Positions 16,773-26,704 of a stretch of 48,294 nt of DNA are shown piece by piece. A model generated the notes under the pieces. That model did not search any database and was not told the DNA's origin. It was given only the letters and a program-made list of their open reading frames with translations. The position numbers and the translations under genes were made by a program. Position 1 is the stretch's first letter. Every line of letters starts with the position of its first letter. The stretch covers positions 1-48,294 of the forward strand of contig JAMOBE010000021.1 of the NCBI GenBank assembly GCA_039908285.1, read 5' to 3'. The stretch comes from JAMOBE01 sp039908285 (GTDB lineage: Bacteria > Pseudomonadota > Alphaproteobacteria > Rhodospirillales > Rhodospirillaceae).

Positions 16773-16814
16773 GTCGTCGCAGGGAGGACGTGCCGACAAG
16801 TTTCCAGCAAACTT

Positions 16815-16845
16815 AAGCCCTCCCCCTCGATGGGGGAGGGCTTTT
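16815..16845 (+). terminator. Intrinsic terminator after smt operon
   Basis: Perfect 10-base stem GCCCTCCCCC (16817-16826) / GGGGGAGGGC (16832-16841), loop TCGAT, then TTTT; preceded by AA so it can also work for the opposite strand. The stem has the same composition as the palindromic repeats found elsewhere in the window, so this is a repeat doing a terminator's job. Confidence 0.75.
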
Positions 16846-16975
16846 ATTGCGGGAAACGGATGGTTTCTACAGCGAAATTCCTGCAGCCCAGCTTGTCCGA
16901 CTTGCGTGCATACGGTAGCCCCCTCGAGGGGGAGAGGGGGCAGGTTTCTGGACGTTCAGACAATTTCTCCACCGG

Positions 16976-16991
16976 TGTGACGGCTGTCACA
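16976..16991. promoter_or_regulatory. Perfect CRP-type palindrome
   Basis: TGTGA-N6-TCACA, an exact match to the CRP consensus, nested in a longer dyad: CCACCG (16969-16974) pairs with CGGTGG (16993-16998). It lies between smtB and divK on the plus strand. A CRP/FNR-family regulator could act here on divK or on a transcript ending at 17177. Confidence 0.4.
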
Positions 16992-17145
16992 GCGGTGGTA
17001 CCGGGTCGATGCGATGCTGTCACCGATGGAGTTGCGCTTGGCCTTGCCGTATCGTCGAACGAGCTGACGGGGCGGCTTCCGAAATTCGGGGGGTTGGGGC
17101 TCGTCCAGAGATTGTCGGTATCCTCTTTTCCCTCAAGAGCAAACT

Positions 17146-17177
17146 TGGGCCGGGGTCACTCCCGGCCCACCTTTTTT
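17146..17177 (+). terminator. Strong intrinsic terminator without an upstream gene
   Basis: Perfect 9-base stem TGGGCCGGG (17146-17154) / CCCGGCCCA (17161-17169), 6-base loop, then CC and six T. It faces the plus strand, but the smt operon already ended at 16845. Confidence 0.8.
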
Positions 17178-17253
17178 GCCGCCGCGCCGGGGCGGGTGGG
17201 AGCCGTCCGCCCCTCCCGGTCCAAATGAATGTCGGACGCCCATGCCAGGGGGT

Positions 17254-17282
17254 TTGACTTGTGGCGTCATTTTTCTCATCAT
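17254..17282 (+). promoter_or_regulatory. Promoter of divK
   Basis: -35 TTGACT (17254-17259), 17-base spacer, -10 CATCAT (17277-17282, four of six). The start would be near 17289, giving a leader of about 100 bases before ATG 17389. Confidence 0.4.
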
Positions 17283-17388
17283 CCCAGATACGGGGTATGA
17301 GACGATGCCCGGGGCAGGGGTAGCCGGCCGTGGCGGCTCGACCCTCCCCGCGTCGTAGGCTTCACTTCTTTCCTTGTAGGAAACGCAT

Positions 17389-17751
17389 ATGCCAAAGACG
17401 ATTCTGATCGTTGAGGATAACGACCTGAACATGAAGTTGTTCAACGATCTGTTGATGGCCCACGGATACGGGACGCTTCAGACCAAGGACGGCCGCGAGG
17501 CGCTCAAGCTGGCGCGGGAGCACCGGCCGGACCTCATCCTGATGGACATCCAGCTTCCGGAGATTTCCGGCCTGGAAGTGACCCGGATGCTGAAGGAGGA
17601 CAGCGAGCTGAAGGCCATCCCGGTCATCGCCGTGACCGCCTTCGCGATGAAGGGCGACGAGGAGAAGATCCGCGAGGGCGGCTGCGAGGGATACATCGCC
17701 AAGCCGATCTCGGTCGCCAACTTTCTCCAGACGGTGGCGCGGTTCCTTTAG
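17389..17751 (+). CDS. divK: Cell-cycle single-domain response regulator DivK
   Basis: Receiver-only protein that relays phosphoryl signals between the kinases DivJ and PleC and controls the CckA-CtrA pathway in alphaproteobacteria. The 120 residues have VEDN, phospho-acceptor Asp53 in LMDIQLPEISGLEV, the signature VTAFAMKGDEEKIREGGCEGYIAKPIS, and nothing beyond the receiver, as in Caulobacter DivK. AGGA precedes ATG 17389 by seven bases. In Caulobacter divK is usually followed by pleD; here the convergent photolyase gene follows, with stop codons overlapping. Confidence 0.93.
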   Translation: MPKTILIVEDNDLNMKLFNDLLMAHGYGTLQTKDGREALKLAREHRPDLILMDIQLPEISGLEVTRMLKEDSELKAIPVIAVTAFAMKGDEEKIREGGCEGYIAKPISVANFLQTVARFL

Positions 17752-19262
17752 AAAGCCCTCTCCCCTTCTTCGGGGGAGAGAGTTGGATGAGGGGGAGTCT
17801 GCCGCAGGGCCTGCTGGTAGGCCGACAAGGCCCGCCGCCGGGCCAGGGCGTGGTCGACGATCGGACGGGGGTAGTCCCTGTCCAGGACCACGCCAGCCTT
17901 GGCCAGGACCGCGGGCGGGGCTTCCCACGGGCGGTGGATGAACATGTCGGGCATGTGCTCCAGCTCCGGCAGCCACCGCCGCACATAGCGGCCGCGCGGG
18001 TCGAACTTCTCCCCCTGCAGCACCGGATTGAAGATGCGGAAATAGGGCGCCGCGTCGACTCCGCAGCCGGCCACCCACTGCCAGTTCACGGCGTTGACGG
18101 CAAGGTCCGCGTCCACCAGCGACTCCCAGAACCAGGCCTCGCCAAGCTGCCACGGCAGCAGCAGGTCCTTGACCAGGAACGACGCCACGATCAGCCGCGC
18201 CCGATTGTGCATCCACCCGGTGTGCCAGAGGGCACGCATGCCGGCATCGACGATGGGATAGCCGGTGCGCCCGGCCGTCCACCGCGCCAGCGACTCCGAC
18301 TCCTCCGAGTCCTCCGCCCACGGAAAGTCGGCGAACTCGGGCCGTAGCGGCACGTCGGGCATGTCGGGCCGGTGATGAAGAAGGTGATAGGAGAACTCGC
18401 GCCAATAGAGTTCCCGCAGGAACGGCTCGGCCGGCAGTCCCTCCCCCCGGGTGTGGATGGCATGAACGACCTGGCGCGGGCTGATCTCTCCGACTCCCAG
18501 GTGTGGCGACAGCCGCGACGTGCCGCCGCGATCCGGGTCGTTGCGTGTCAGATGATAGGCGGCGAGTCGGCGGTCGATGAACTCCTCCAGCCGGGCCACG
18601 GCCGATACCGAGCCGGGACTCCAGGCCGACGCCAGCCCTTCCGCCCAGTCGGGCCGCGACGGCGCCAGTCCGAGGGCGACCAGTTCCTCGCTGAGAACAA
18701 GACGCTCCGGCCCAGTGAAACGCGCCGGAGCGGCCAGCGGCGGTCCGGGTGGCGGCAGGGATTGGCACTCCCTCCAGAACTGGGCGAAGCTCTGGAAGGG
18801 ACCGCCGCTCCGAGTCGCGACTCTCCCGGGATCATGCAGCAGCGCGGCGTCGAACGCCCGCACCGCGATGCCGCGCGCCGCCAGGGCCTCGGCGATCGCC
18901 GCGTCGCGCGCCACGGCGAAGGGCTCGTGACAGCGGTTCCAGACCACCGCCCTGGCCCCGGTCTCGGCGACCAGGTCGGCGATGACGGCCGCCGCGACTC
19001 CACGGCGCAGCACCAGCGACGCTCCCCGTTCGGCCAGAACGCCGGCCAGGGCGGCCAGGCTGCGGCCGAGCCACCACCGCCCCGCCCCACCCACGGCCCA
19101 CCGGCCCGCCGTGTCCTCGTCGTGAATATACACCGGGATGACCGGCCCCCCGCTCTCCGCCGCCGCGACCAGGGCGGGATTGTCGTCGATGCGCAGATCC
19201 CGCCGCAGCCAGACGATGACCGGGGGGGGCAGACGATCATTTCGGGTGGGGGCTTCGCTCAT
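17748..19262 (-). CDS. phrB: Deoxyribodipyrimidine photolyase
   Basis: Light-driven repair of pyrimidine dimers using FAD and an antenna cofactor. The 504 residues show the N-terminal photolyase domain (VIVWLRRDLRIDDNPAL) and the C-terminal FAD domain with FLRELYWREFSYHLL, the GMRALWHTGWMHNRARL block and WGQ-like NWQWVAGCGVDAAPYFRIFNP. ATG 19262 begins the conserved sequence. The last 17 residues or so (QTPPHPTLSPEEGERAF) are encoded by a palindromic repeat (17752-17800), and the stop overlaps that of divK. The core is intact, so the enzyme should be active. Confidence 0.95.
   Translation of the reverse strand: MSEAPTRNDRLPPPVIVWLRRDLRIDDNPALVAAAESGGPVIPVYIHDEDTAGRWAVGGAGRWWLGRSLAALAGVLAERGASLVLRRGVAAAVIADLVAETGARAVVWNRCHEPFAVARDAAIAEALAARGIAVRAFDAALLHDPGRVATRSGGPFQSFAQFWRECQSLPPPGPPLAAPARFTGPERLVLSEELVALGLAPSRPDWAEGLASAWSPGSVSAVARLEEFIDRRLAAYHLTRNDPDRGGTSRLSPHLGVGEISPRQVVHAIHTRGEGLPAEPFLRELYWREFSYHLLHHRPDMPDVPLRPEFADFPWAEDSEESESLARWTAGRTGYPIVDAGMRALWHTGWMHNRARLIVASFLVKDLLLPWQLGEAWFWESLVDADLAVNAVNWQWVAGCGVDAAPYFRIFNPVLQGEKFDPRGRYVRRWLPELEHMPDMFIHRPWEAPPAVLAKAGVVLDRDYPRPIVDHALARRRALSAYQQALRQTPPHPTLSPEEGERAF
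17752..17800. repeat. Palindromic repeat read into phrB
   Basis: AAGCCCTCTCCCC, TTCTTCG loop, GGGGGAGAGAG, then TTGGATGAGGGGG: one half of the composite palindromic element at 19362-19487. It encodes the end of the photolyase and probably serves as the terminator for divK. Confidence 0.7.
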
Positions 19263-19361
19263 CGGCCTGCGGCATGCTGTGACAGGCCCACATATGGTGC
19301 CGGACGGCACCATGGAAAAGTGGGCGCGCGCAGGGAGTCAGAAACCGGAATGTTTCGCCAT

Positions 19362-19487
19362 CTTCACTCCCTCTCCCCCTCGAGGGGGAGAGGGCCGGGG
19401 TGAGGGGGTGGGGCGAACGGCACCATGTTGGGAGTTTCAGCGCCCCCCTCACCCAACCCTCTCCCCCCTGAAGGGGGGGGAGAGGGC
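19362..19487. repeat. Composite palindromic element (two facing REP-like units)
   Basis: Left unit: CTCCCTCTCCCCCTCGAGG and GGGAGAGGGCCGGGGTGAGG; right unit is the inverted partner CCCCCTCACCCAACCCTCTC followed by CCCCCTGAAGGGGG. They face each other across a short core containing CGGCACCATGTTGGGAGTTTC. A copy in the opposite orientation lies at 48175-48294. Arrangement resembles bacterial interspersed mosaic elements. It fills most of the 260 bases between phrB and cobA. Confidence 0.75.
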
Positions 19488-19522
19488 TATTTATGGTCGA
19501 GGTGCCGGCTCATTTTCACCCG

Positions 19523-20302
19523 TCAACCGCAGGCGGTTTCCGGAGCCACCGACGGCATGGGGGCGAACCAGGTGAGGGTATCGGCGAGGGTAACCACGCG
19601 CCCGATGATGACGACGGTGGGAGCCGCGAGCCGCGCCGCCTCGACTCGGGCCGCCAGGTTGGCCAGGGTGCCGAGCACCCGCCGCTGTCGCGGGGTGGTG
19701 GCGTTGTGGATGGCGGCGGCCGGCGTATCGGCCGGCAGGCCGGCGGCCTTCAACTCCGCGGTGATGCGGGGCAGGCTGGACAGTCCCATGTAGATGACCA
19801 GCGTGGTATCGGGATCGGCCAGCCGATGCCAGTCGTGATCCAGCTCCAGGTCGTCGCGCAGGTGGCCGGTGACGAAGCGCACGCCGGTGGCCAGGCCGCG
19901 GTGGGTCAGGGGGATGCCGGCGTAGGCACTGCCGCCGGCGGCGGCGGTCACGCCGGGGACGACCTCGAAGGGGATGCCGTGGCGGGCGAGATACTCCGCC
20001 TCCTCGCTGCCGCGGCCGAACACGAAGGGGTCACCGCCCTTGAGCCGGGTGACGATCCGACCGCTCTGCGCCAGATTGCACAGGAGGACGTTGATATCCT
20101 CCTGTGGCAGGTGGTGGTTCTGCGGTCCCTTGCCGGCGTAGATGCGGCTGGTGCCGGGGGGGACCAGCGCCAGAATCTCGGGGCTGACCAGGCGATCGAA
20201 CACCACCACCTCGGACGAACCGAGCAGCCTGGCCGCCTTCACGGTCAGAAGATCCGGATCGCCCGGACCGGCGCCGACGAGATAGACGCGACCCACCGCC
20301 AT
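19523..20302 (-). CDS. cobA: Uroporphyrinogen-III C-methyltransferase
   Basis: Adds methyl groups at C2 and C7 of uroporphyrinogen III to make precorrin-2, the branch point to cobalamin and siroheme. In 259 residues: VYLVGAGPGDPDLLTVKA at the N terminus, IYAGKGPQNHHLPQEDIN, the substrate loop RLKGGDPFVFGRG, VPGVTAAAGGSAYAGIPLTH and an SAM-binding VIYMGLSS. It is the stand-alone methyltransferase without the CysG oxidase domain. B12 supply is relevant because methylmalonyl- and ethylmalonyl-CoA mutases need it. ATG 20302 follows AAGGGAG; only 26 bases separate it from the kinase gene upstream, so the two may be co-transcribed. Confidence 0.93.
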   Translation of the reverse strand: MAVGRVYLVGAGPGDPDLLTVKAARLLGSSEVVVFDRLVSPEILALVPPGTSRIYAGKGPQNHHLPQEDINVLLCNLAQSGRIVTRLKGGDPFVFGRGSEEAEYLARHGIPFEVVPGVTAAAGGSAYAGIPLTHRGLATGVRFVTGHLRDDLELDHDWHRLADPDTTLVIYMGLSSLPRITAELKAAGLPADTPAAAIHNATTPRQRRVLGTLANLAARVEAARLAAPTVVIIGRVVTLADTLTWFAPMPSVAPETACG

Positions 20303-20328
20303 GAACTCCCACTCCCTTGACCCTGCCG

Positions 20329-22305
<1,977 letters not shown>

Positions 22306-22368
22306 GCTTCCCCGTTTCCTCCGCTCCGCCCGTCTGATCCCTTATAACACCATTTCCAGAGCGGCGTC

Positions 22369-24780
22369 CTACGCGTCGAGTCCGGCGACGAACTCCTGGA
22401 ACCAGGGCAGGTGGTGGAGCGACGCCAGGTCCGGGTCGCAAACCAGGTGCGCATGCTCCGGCAGGTAGCCAGCGTCGCGGGCACGCTCGAGCCACTGGCG
22501 ACAGGCGTCCTCCTGCCCCCGCACGGCGGCGAGACAGGCGAGGTTGTAGGTTCCCCGGCCCGAGTCCATCTCCTCGACCTGGACGCACTTGCCCTCGGCC
22601 TGGTCCAGCAGGCGGTCGCGGTCCGGACCGGTCTTGGTCTGGGCGTGGGCGGACAGGGCGCCGCTCCAGTTGGTCAGCGGCACGAAGACGTCGGGAGCGA
22701 GCCGCACCGCCTCGGCGAATTTGGCATAGGCCTCCTCGAACAGGCGGTCGGCCTCCTCGCCAGTCCTGGCGCGGGCCTGATCGGCCAGGGCATTGCCCCA
22801 GTTGTTGAGGACATCGCAATCGCCGGGGGAAATCTCCAGCGCCCGGGCATAGCAGGCACAGGCCTCGGTGTACAGACGATCGGCCTCCGGGTCGGTGGCG
22901 TGCGAGGCCTGGGCCGCCAGCGCCCAGCCCCAGTTGTGGTAGCTCTCGGCCATGTGGGGCTCCACCGCCACGGCGGCGGCGAACTTTTCATAGGCCTTGG
23001 CGTACAGGGCATCGGCGGCGGCCCCCTCCTCCATCTGCGCCTGGATGGTCAGGGTCCAGGCCCAGTTGAAGTAGGCGTCGGCCATGGTGGGATCGCCCTG
23101 CACGGCCAGGGCGTACTTGTCACAGGCCTCGCCATAAAGACGGAACGCCGCCGTCTGGTCGCTGGTGAGCCTCGCGTGGTTGAACAGGGCGATGCCCCAG
23201 TTGCTGTAGGCCAGATACATGTCGGGCCGGACGGCCACCACATTGGCGAACGTGTCGCAGGCGGCGATAAACAGGTCGGGGGAGCCCTCGTCGTTCCGCG
23301 CCTTGCCGTGGTCGGTCAGGGCGATGCCCCAGTTGTTGAAGGCCTCGTACATGTCGGGATTGATGGAGACGGCCGTCGCATATTTTTCGTAGGCCTCGTC
23401 ATAGACACTATCCCGCTGATCGCCCTTGAGCCGCTCGGCGTGGGCGGACAGGGCATTGCCCCATTTGTAATAGGCCTCGTGCTGGTCGGGACGGATGCGC
23501 ACCGCCATGGAGAACTTGCGATACCCCTCGGCGAACAGGCGATCCGCCACTCCGTCGCGCATCGTCTGGGCCTGATCACACAGGGCGACACCCCAGTGGA
23601 CATAGATTTCGTGCAGGTCGGGCCGGATGAGGGCCGCCGCGGCGAAGTCCTCATAGGCACGGGCGAAATCCCGTTCGGCGAGTCCGACCGCCAGCAGACG
23701 GGCCTTCTCGGCCAGGTCTCGGCCACGGCTGACGTGGGCCCAGGCCAGGGCAGCCACCGCCGAGGGCGCGGCATCGGCCAGGATCGTCTCGCGCCCGGAG
23801 ATCACCGCCTCGTGGTCACCGCACAAAAGGCTCAGCTCGGGCGGCGTCTGGGTCTCGCACTGAACCGCCGCCGCATCGAGCCAGCGCCGACACGAGCCGG
23901 TGGCGTCGAAGTCGCGCAGACCGGGAGCGGGCGTGTAGGGAGCGATATGCCCGAGAGTCTCCTTGAGGTGGGAAAACGGCCGCGTCAGCAGCGGCGGCGG
24001 GAAGCAGCCGAACTCGTGGGCCAGGCGCATGAAGGTCTCGTCGGCATCGCAGCTGCCGATAAAGCTCACCCCGCGGTCGTCAGCCAACAGGCCGTCGCGC
24101 ACACGGTCCGGGATCGTCTCGCCGCGCCCAAGCCAATAGAGGCCACCGTCGAAGTGCGGGACCTTGGCCAGCAGCTCGAACACCGGGTCGCCCTCTCCGC
24201 CATAGCCGGCGACGATCCACACCCGACGGCGCCCCGCGTCCTCGAACAGGGGGGCGCAGTGGTGAAAGTGCCAGTCGAACGCGGCCCGTCCATCGAGGAT
24301 GACCATCCCCGACCGCTGGCCGTGCAGATGGAAGATCCCCCGGGGAATCGCCACGTTGGGGGGAAACCGCGGGGACATGGTGAGGTCGTAGACGGGGGGT
24401 ATGTCGTCCACCAGGGCGCAGGCCCGCAAGAGCAGCGAATCGAAATTGGTGGTGAGGATACGATCGACCACCCCCCCTCTGAACAGCAGGGCGAGACACA
24501 GGTGCGCCCAGTTGACTCTGGCCCGGGACACCAGGTCGTTGACGAGGGACGCGCGCTCAAAGTCGCTCAGGGCGCGCAGGACATGGTGGTAGGTCTTCGC
24601 CGTCGCCCGACCGAAGGCCTCCGGGTAGCGGACCCGCACCAGATCCACCACCCCGGCCGCAACCGGAATCCCCCCACTGGCCGAGACTCCGGCGCCGACC
24701 AGGACGCTGCACCCGTAGCCATCCCGGCGGTGACGCCGGAGAGACTCGACAAGGTCGGCAACACTGCACCGATGGGCCAT
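22369..24780 (-). CDS. SIR2-like domain fused to eight 44-residue TPR-like repeats
   Basis: Cytosolic protein of 803 residues. The N-terminal part (about 20-265) has SIR2/NAD-binding features: LVGAGVSASGGIPV (GAG at 29-31), ILTTNFDSLLLRA (Asn112, Asp114) and IFHLHGQRSG with His153. Residues 375-727 are eight tandem repeats, seven of 44 residues and one of 45, with the pattern AYEKFAxAVxxxPDxxEAxxNWGxALxxxA; a ninth is degenerate. The repeats resemble TPR units with about ten extra residues. SIR2-repeat fusions include NAD-depleting immune proteins, but no partner is adjacent, so function is unknown. GGAGG precedes ATG 24780. Gene codon bias is like its neighbours. Confidence 0.8.
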   Translation of the reverse strand: MAHRCSVADLVESLRRHRRDGYGCSVLVGAGVSASGGIPVAAGVVDLVRVRYPEAFGRATAKTYHHVLRALSDFERASLVNDLVSRARVNWAHLCLALLFRGGVVDRILTTNFDSLLLRACALVDDIPPVYDLTMSPRFPPNVAIPRGIFHLHGQRSGMVILDGRAAFDWHFHHCAPLFEDAGRRRVWIVAGYGGEGDPVFELLAKVPHFDGGLYWLGRGETIPDRVRDGLLADDRGVSFIGSCDADETFMRLAHEFGCFPPPLLTRPFSHLKETLGHIAPYTPAPGLRDFDATGSCRRWLDAAAVQCETQTPPELSLLCGDHEAVISGRETILADAAPSAVAALAWAHVSRGRDLAEKARLLAVGLAERDFARAYEDFAAAALIRPDLHEIYVHWGVALCDQAQTMRDGVADRLFAEGYRKFSMAVRIRPDQHEAYYKWGNALSAHAERLKGDQRDSVYDEAYEKYATAVSINPDMYEAFNNWGIALTDHGKARNDEGSPDLFIAACDTFANVVAVRPDMYLAYSNWGIALFNHARLTSDQTAAFRLYGEACDKYALAVQGDPTMADAYFNWAWTLTIQAQMEEGAAADALYAKAYEKFAAAVAVEPHMAESYHNWGWALAAQASHATDPEADRLYTEACACYARALEISPGDCDVLNNWGNALADQARARTGEEADRLFEEAYAKFAEAVRLAPDVFVPLTNWSGALSAHAQTKTGPDRDRLLDQAEGKCVQVEEMDSGRGTYNLACLAAVRGQEDACRQWLERARDAGYLPEHAHLVCDPDLASLHHLPWFQEFVAGLDA

Positions 24781-24912
24781 CGTTCCTCCACGGGACCGTC
24801 CTCAAGTCTTACGTCAATTCGTTTCGCCGATCAATCGCCTGCGTTGGATCAATCCAGCCAACGACTGCCGGTCCCCTGGACAGACGAACATGAAACCGCT
24901 ACGCCTCGTCCC

Positions 24913-25515
24913 ATGCCGATCGTCACCCCAGTCATCCGCATCCTCGTGCGCCTCCTGTTGACGGCGCTGATCGTCGCGACCCCGGCGGCGGCTCAGCAGG
25001 ATGGGCGCCTTCCGGCTCCGTCACTGTCCCGAACCTTCGCCGAGGCCGGATACGGCTATTCGATCCGTTATCCGGGACCCTGGACCGTGTCTCGCAGCGG
25101 CCCCTACACGGTGGTCTTCGCCGGAGCGCCCGACACGCCCGCCTACTATTCCACCGTCAGCATCGCCAACCGCCTGTCGCCCAATCCCGGTGAGCCGCAG
25201 CGGGGCGCCGCGGCGGTGATGAGCCGCTATCTCGAGGAACTGACGGCCAAGGCCCGGAACGCCAGGGTGTTGAAGCGAACATCCTTCATGCGACGCGGAC
25301 AGGGGGTAACCCTCGACGGCTACCAGGCGGTGACCGAGTTCGTGGCCAACGGGGGCGGCCACATGCGCCAGTGGGTGGTGGTGGTCCCCCGCCGCAGCGG
25401 TACCGTGGTGCACACCTGGATGTACACGGCGGAGCTGGACGACTTCGAGGAGTCCATCCCCATCGCCCGCGCCATGCTCGATTCATGGACCATCGACGGC
25501 ACGGACGCGCGATAG
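24913..25515 (+). CDS. Exported protein, PsbP/DUF1795-like (tentative)
   Basis: 200 residues starting with a clear Sec signal peptide (ILVRLLLTALIVATPAAAQQ, cleavage likely after AAA or AQ). The mature part begins YGYSIRYPGPWTVSRSGPYT, a pattern seen in PsbP/DcrB-type small periplasmic proteins (FxIxYPxxW). No catalytic residues are evident. ATG 24913 is chosen for the signal peptide; no ribosome-binding site is visible. Divergent from the SIR2-repeat gene with 132 bases between, and convergent with the DUF1640 gene. Confidence 0.7.
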   Translation: MPIVTPVIRILVRLLLTALIVATPAAAQQDGRLPAPSLSRTFAEAGYGYSIRYPGPWTVSRSGPYTVVFAGAPDTPAYYSTVSIANRLSPNPGEPQRGAAAVMSRYLEELTAKARNARVLKRTSFMRRGQGVTLDGYQAVTEFVANGGGHMRQWVVVVPRRSGTVVHTWMYTAELDDFEESIPIARAMLDSWTIDGTDAR

Positions 25516-25525
25516 GCGTATCGGT

Positions 25526-25804
25526 TCAGTGACCGACGCCAGGAACGAAGGACTTCAGGACCAGCAGCAGCATACCAAAGCCGATACCTCCAACCATCCA
25601 CTTGACGATGGCGAGTTCGGCCTTGATGGCGACGATATCCAGGCGAACCGGCTCCAGTTCGCTCCGAAGGTCGGCCTTCGTCACCACCGAATCGTGCAGG
25701 GCGGCGTCCAGAGCGGAGGCATGGGCGCGGGCCTGATCATCGGGCACGCCAGATGCCTTGAGCGTCTCAAGGTATGCCAGTTTGTCAAAGGTGACGGTGC
25801 TCAT
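25526..25804 (-). CDS. DUF1640-family coiled-coil membrane protein
   Basis: 92 residues. N-terminal part ATG-STVTFDKLAYLETLKASG type sequence (FDKLAYLETLKASGVPDDQA), a charged coiled coil (KADLRSELEPVRLDIVAIKAEL) and a single C-terminal membrane anchor (MVGGIGFGMLLLVLKSFV). This plan is that of the DUF1640/CCDC90-like family, which is frequent in alphaproteobacteria, often near toxin-like or phage genes; function unknown. Only 10 bases separate it from the convergent exported-protein gene. Transcript is predicted leaderless. Confidence 0.8.
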   Translation of the reverse strand: MSTVTFDKLAYLETLKASGVPDDQARAHASALDAALHDSVVTKADLRSELEPVRLDIVAIKAELAIVKWMVGGIGFGMLLLVLKSFVPGVGH

Positions 25805-25810
25805 GTCCCA

Positions 25811-25839
25811 AACATGAGGCGTTCGGCGGCCAGAGTCAA
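25811..25839 (-). promoter_or_regulatory. Promoter of DUF1640 gene, leaderless geometry
   Basis: Minus strand: -35 TTGACT (25834-25839), 17-base spacer, -10 CATGTT (25811-25816). The -10 ends seven bases before ATG 25804, the same geometry as at ftsB and nlpD. It occupies the 52-base gap between hisB and this gene. Confidence 0.35.
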
Positions 25840-25856
25840 CGGAGGGAGCGAGGCCG

Positions 25857-26444
25857 CTACAGCACGCCCTTGGTGGACGGTACCGCGTCGGCCTTGCGCG
25901 GGTCGATCTCTACGGCCTGGCGTAGCGCGCGGGCCAGGGCCTTGTAGCAGGACTCGGCGATGTGGTGGTTGTTCTCGCCGTATTCGGTCTCGACGTGCAG
26001 GGTGGCCCCGGCCGCCTGGGCGAAGGCCTGGAACCACTCCTTGAACAGCTCCGTGTCCATGTCGCCGAGCTTCGGCCGGGTCAGGACGACCCGCCACACC
26101 AGATAGGGCCGATTCGACAGATCGACCGCCACCCGGGTCAGCGCCTCGTCCATCGGCACCAGTGCCGCGCCATAACGGGCGATGCCACGGCGGTCGCCGA
26201 GCGCCCTCGTCACCGCCTCGCCGATGGCAAGGCCGCTGTCCTCGACCACATGGTGAAAGTCGATATGCGTGTCGCCCCTGGCCCGCACCACGAGGTCCAT
26301 CAGGCTGTGCCGGGAAAGCTGCTCCAGCATGTGGTCCAGGAACCCCACCCCGGTGGCCACATCGTAGACTCCCGTGCCGTCAAGGGAGAGGCGGACGGTG
26401 ATGTCGGTTTCCTTGGTGACACGCTCGACCGTCGCCGTGCGCAT
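25857..26444 (-). CDS. hisB: Imidazoleglycerol-phosphate dehydratase
   Basis: Histidine biosynthesis step converting imidazoleglycerol phosphate to imidazoleacetol phosphate. The 195 residues contain the two metal-binding signatures, DFHHVVEDSGLAIGEA and ENNHHIAESCYKALARA, and the N-terminal LDGTG...GFLDHMLEQLSRHS. Monofunctional, without the phosphatase domain of enteric HisB. ATG 26444 follows GGGAG by eight bases. In many alphaproteobacteria hisB begins a hisBHAF cluster beside hslVU; here hisHAF are absent and a DUF1640 gene follows. Confidence 0.96.
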   Translation of the reverse strand: MRTATVERVTKETDITVRLSLDGTGVYDVATGVGFLDHMLEQLSRHSLMDLVVRARGDTHIDFHHVVEDSGLAIGEAVTRALGDRRGIARYGAALVPMDEALTRVAVDLSNRPYLVWRVVLTRPKLGDMDTELFKEWFQAFAQAAGATLHVETEYGENNHHIAESCYKALARALRQAVEIDPRKADAVPSTKGVL

Positions 26445-26564
26445 GAAGACTGCTCCCGGATGGTGACCCGATGCCCCTCCTTATCAGGATTCGCCCGCAA
26501 AGGCGACAGGCGAAGCGACGGCCTCAAGACGGGCCACAGCGACACAACCATTGCGACCCATCAC

Positions 26565-26593
26565 TTGCACAGACTATCCCGGAGAGATAAAAT
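26565..26593 (+). promoter_or_regulatory. Candidate promoter of xre gene
   Basis: -35 TTGCAC (26565-26570), 17-base spacer, -10 TAAAAT (26588-26593, five of six). The leader to TTG 26780 would be about 180 bases. Confidence 0.4.
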
Positions 26594-26684
26594 AATGAGT
26601 AGTCGTCGGAAAACGGGATCGATTGCAGGTAATTCACACGGTCAATTCATCGCAGAGATCCGGGTTCCCCGCAACAGGCGCGCT

Positions 26685-26704
26685 ATTGTTGGTAAAATAA
26701 CAAT
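26685..26704. promoter_or_regulatory. Dyad operator candidate upstream of xre
   Basis: ATTGTT (26685-26690) and AACAAT (26699-26704), perfect 6-base half-sites separated by eight A/T-rich bases, in otherwise GC-rich DNA. XRE repressors commonly bind such dyads in their own leaders. Confidence 0.45.

Larger units (their letters stand above)
16846..17388. other. Gene-free stretch with palindromes, CRP-like site and a terminator
   Basis: About 540 bases with no convincing protein gene; the frames open here have no homologue I recognise. It holds the palindrome CCCCCTCGAGGGGG (16919-16932), a CRP-type dyad (16976-16991) inside a larger hairpin (16969-16998), a strong plus-strand terminator (17146-17177) and the divK promoter. 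The terminator with no gene before it suggests a small RNA. Confidence 0.5.

Noticed and set aside
16830..17228. 132-codon frame after the smt operon
   Set aside because: It begins inside a terminator repeat and crosses a CRP-type dyad and a strong terminator; no homologue recognised.
22411..24912. Very long open frame on the plus strand opposite the SIR2-repeat gene
   Set aside because: It is the antisense shadow of a GC-rich repeat gene: its own repeats mirror the 44-residue units. Only the part from 24913, with a signal peptide, is a real gene.
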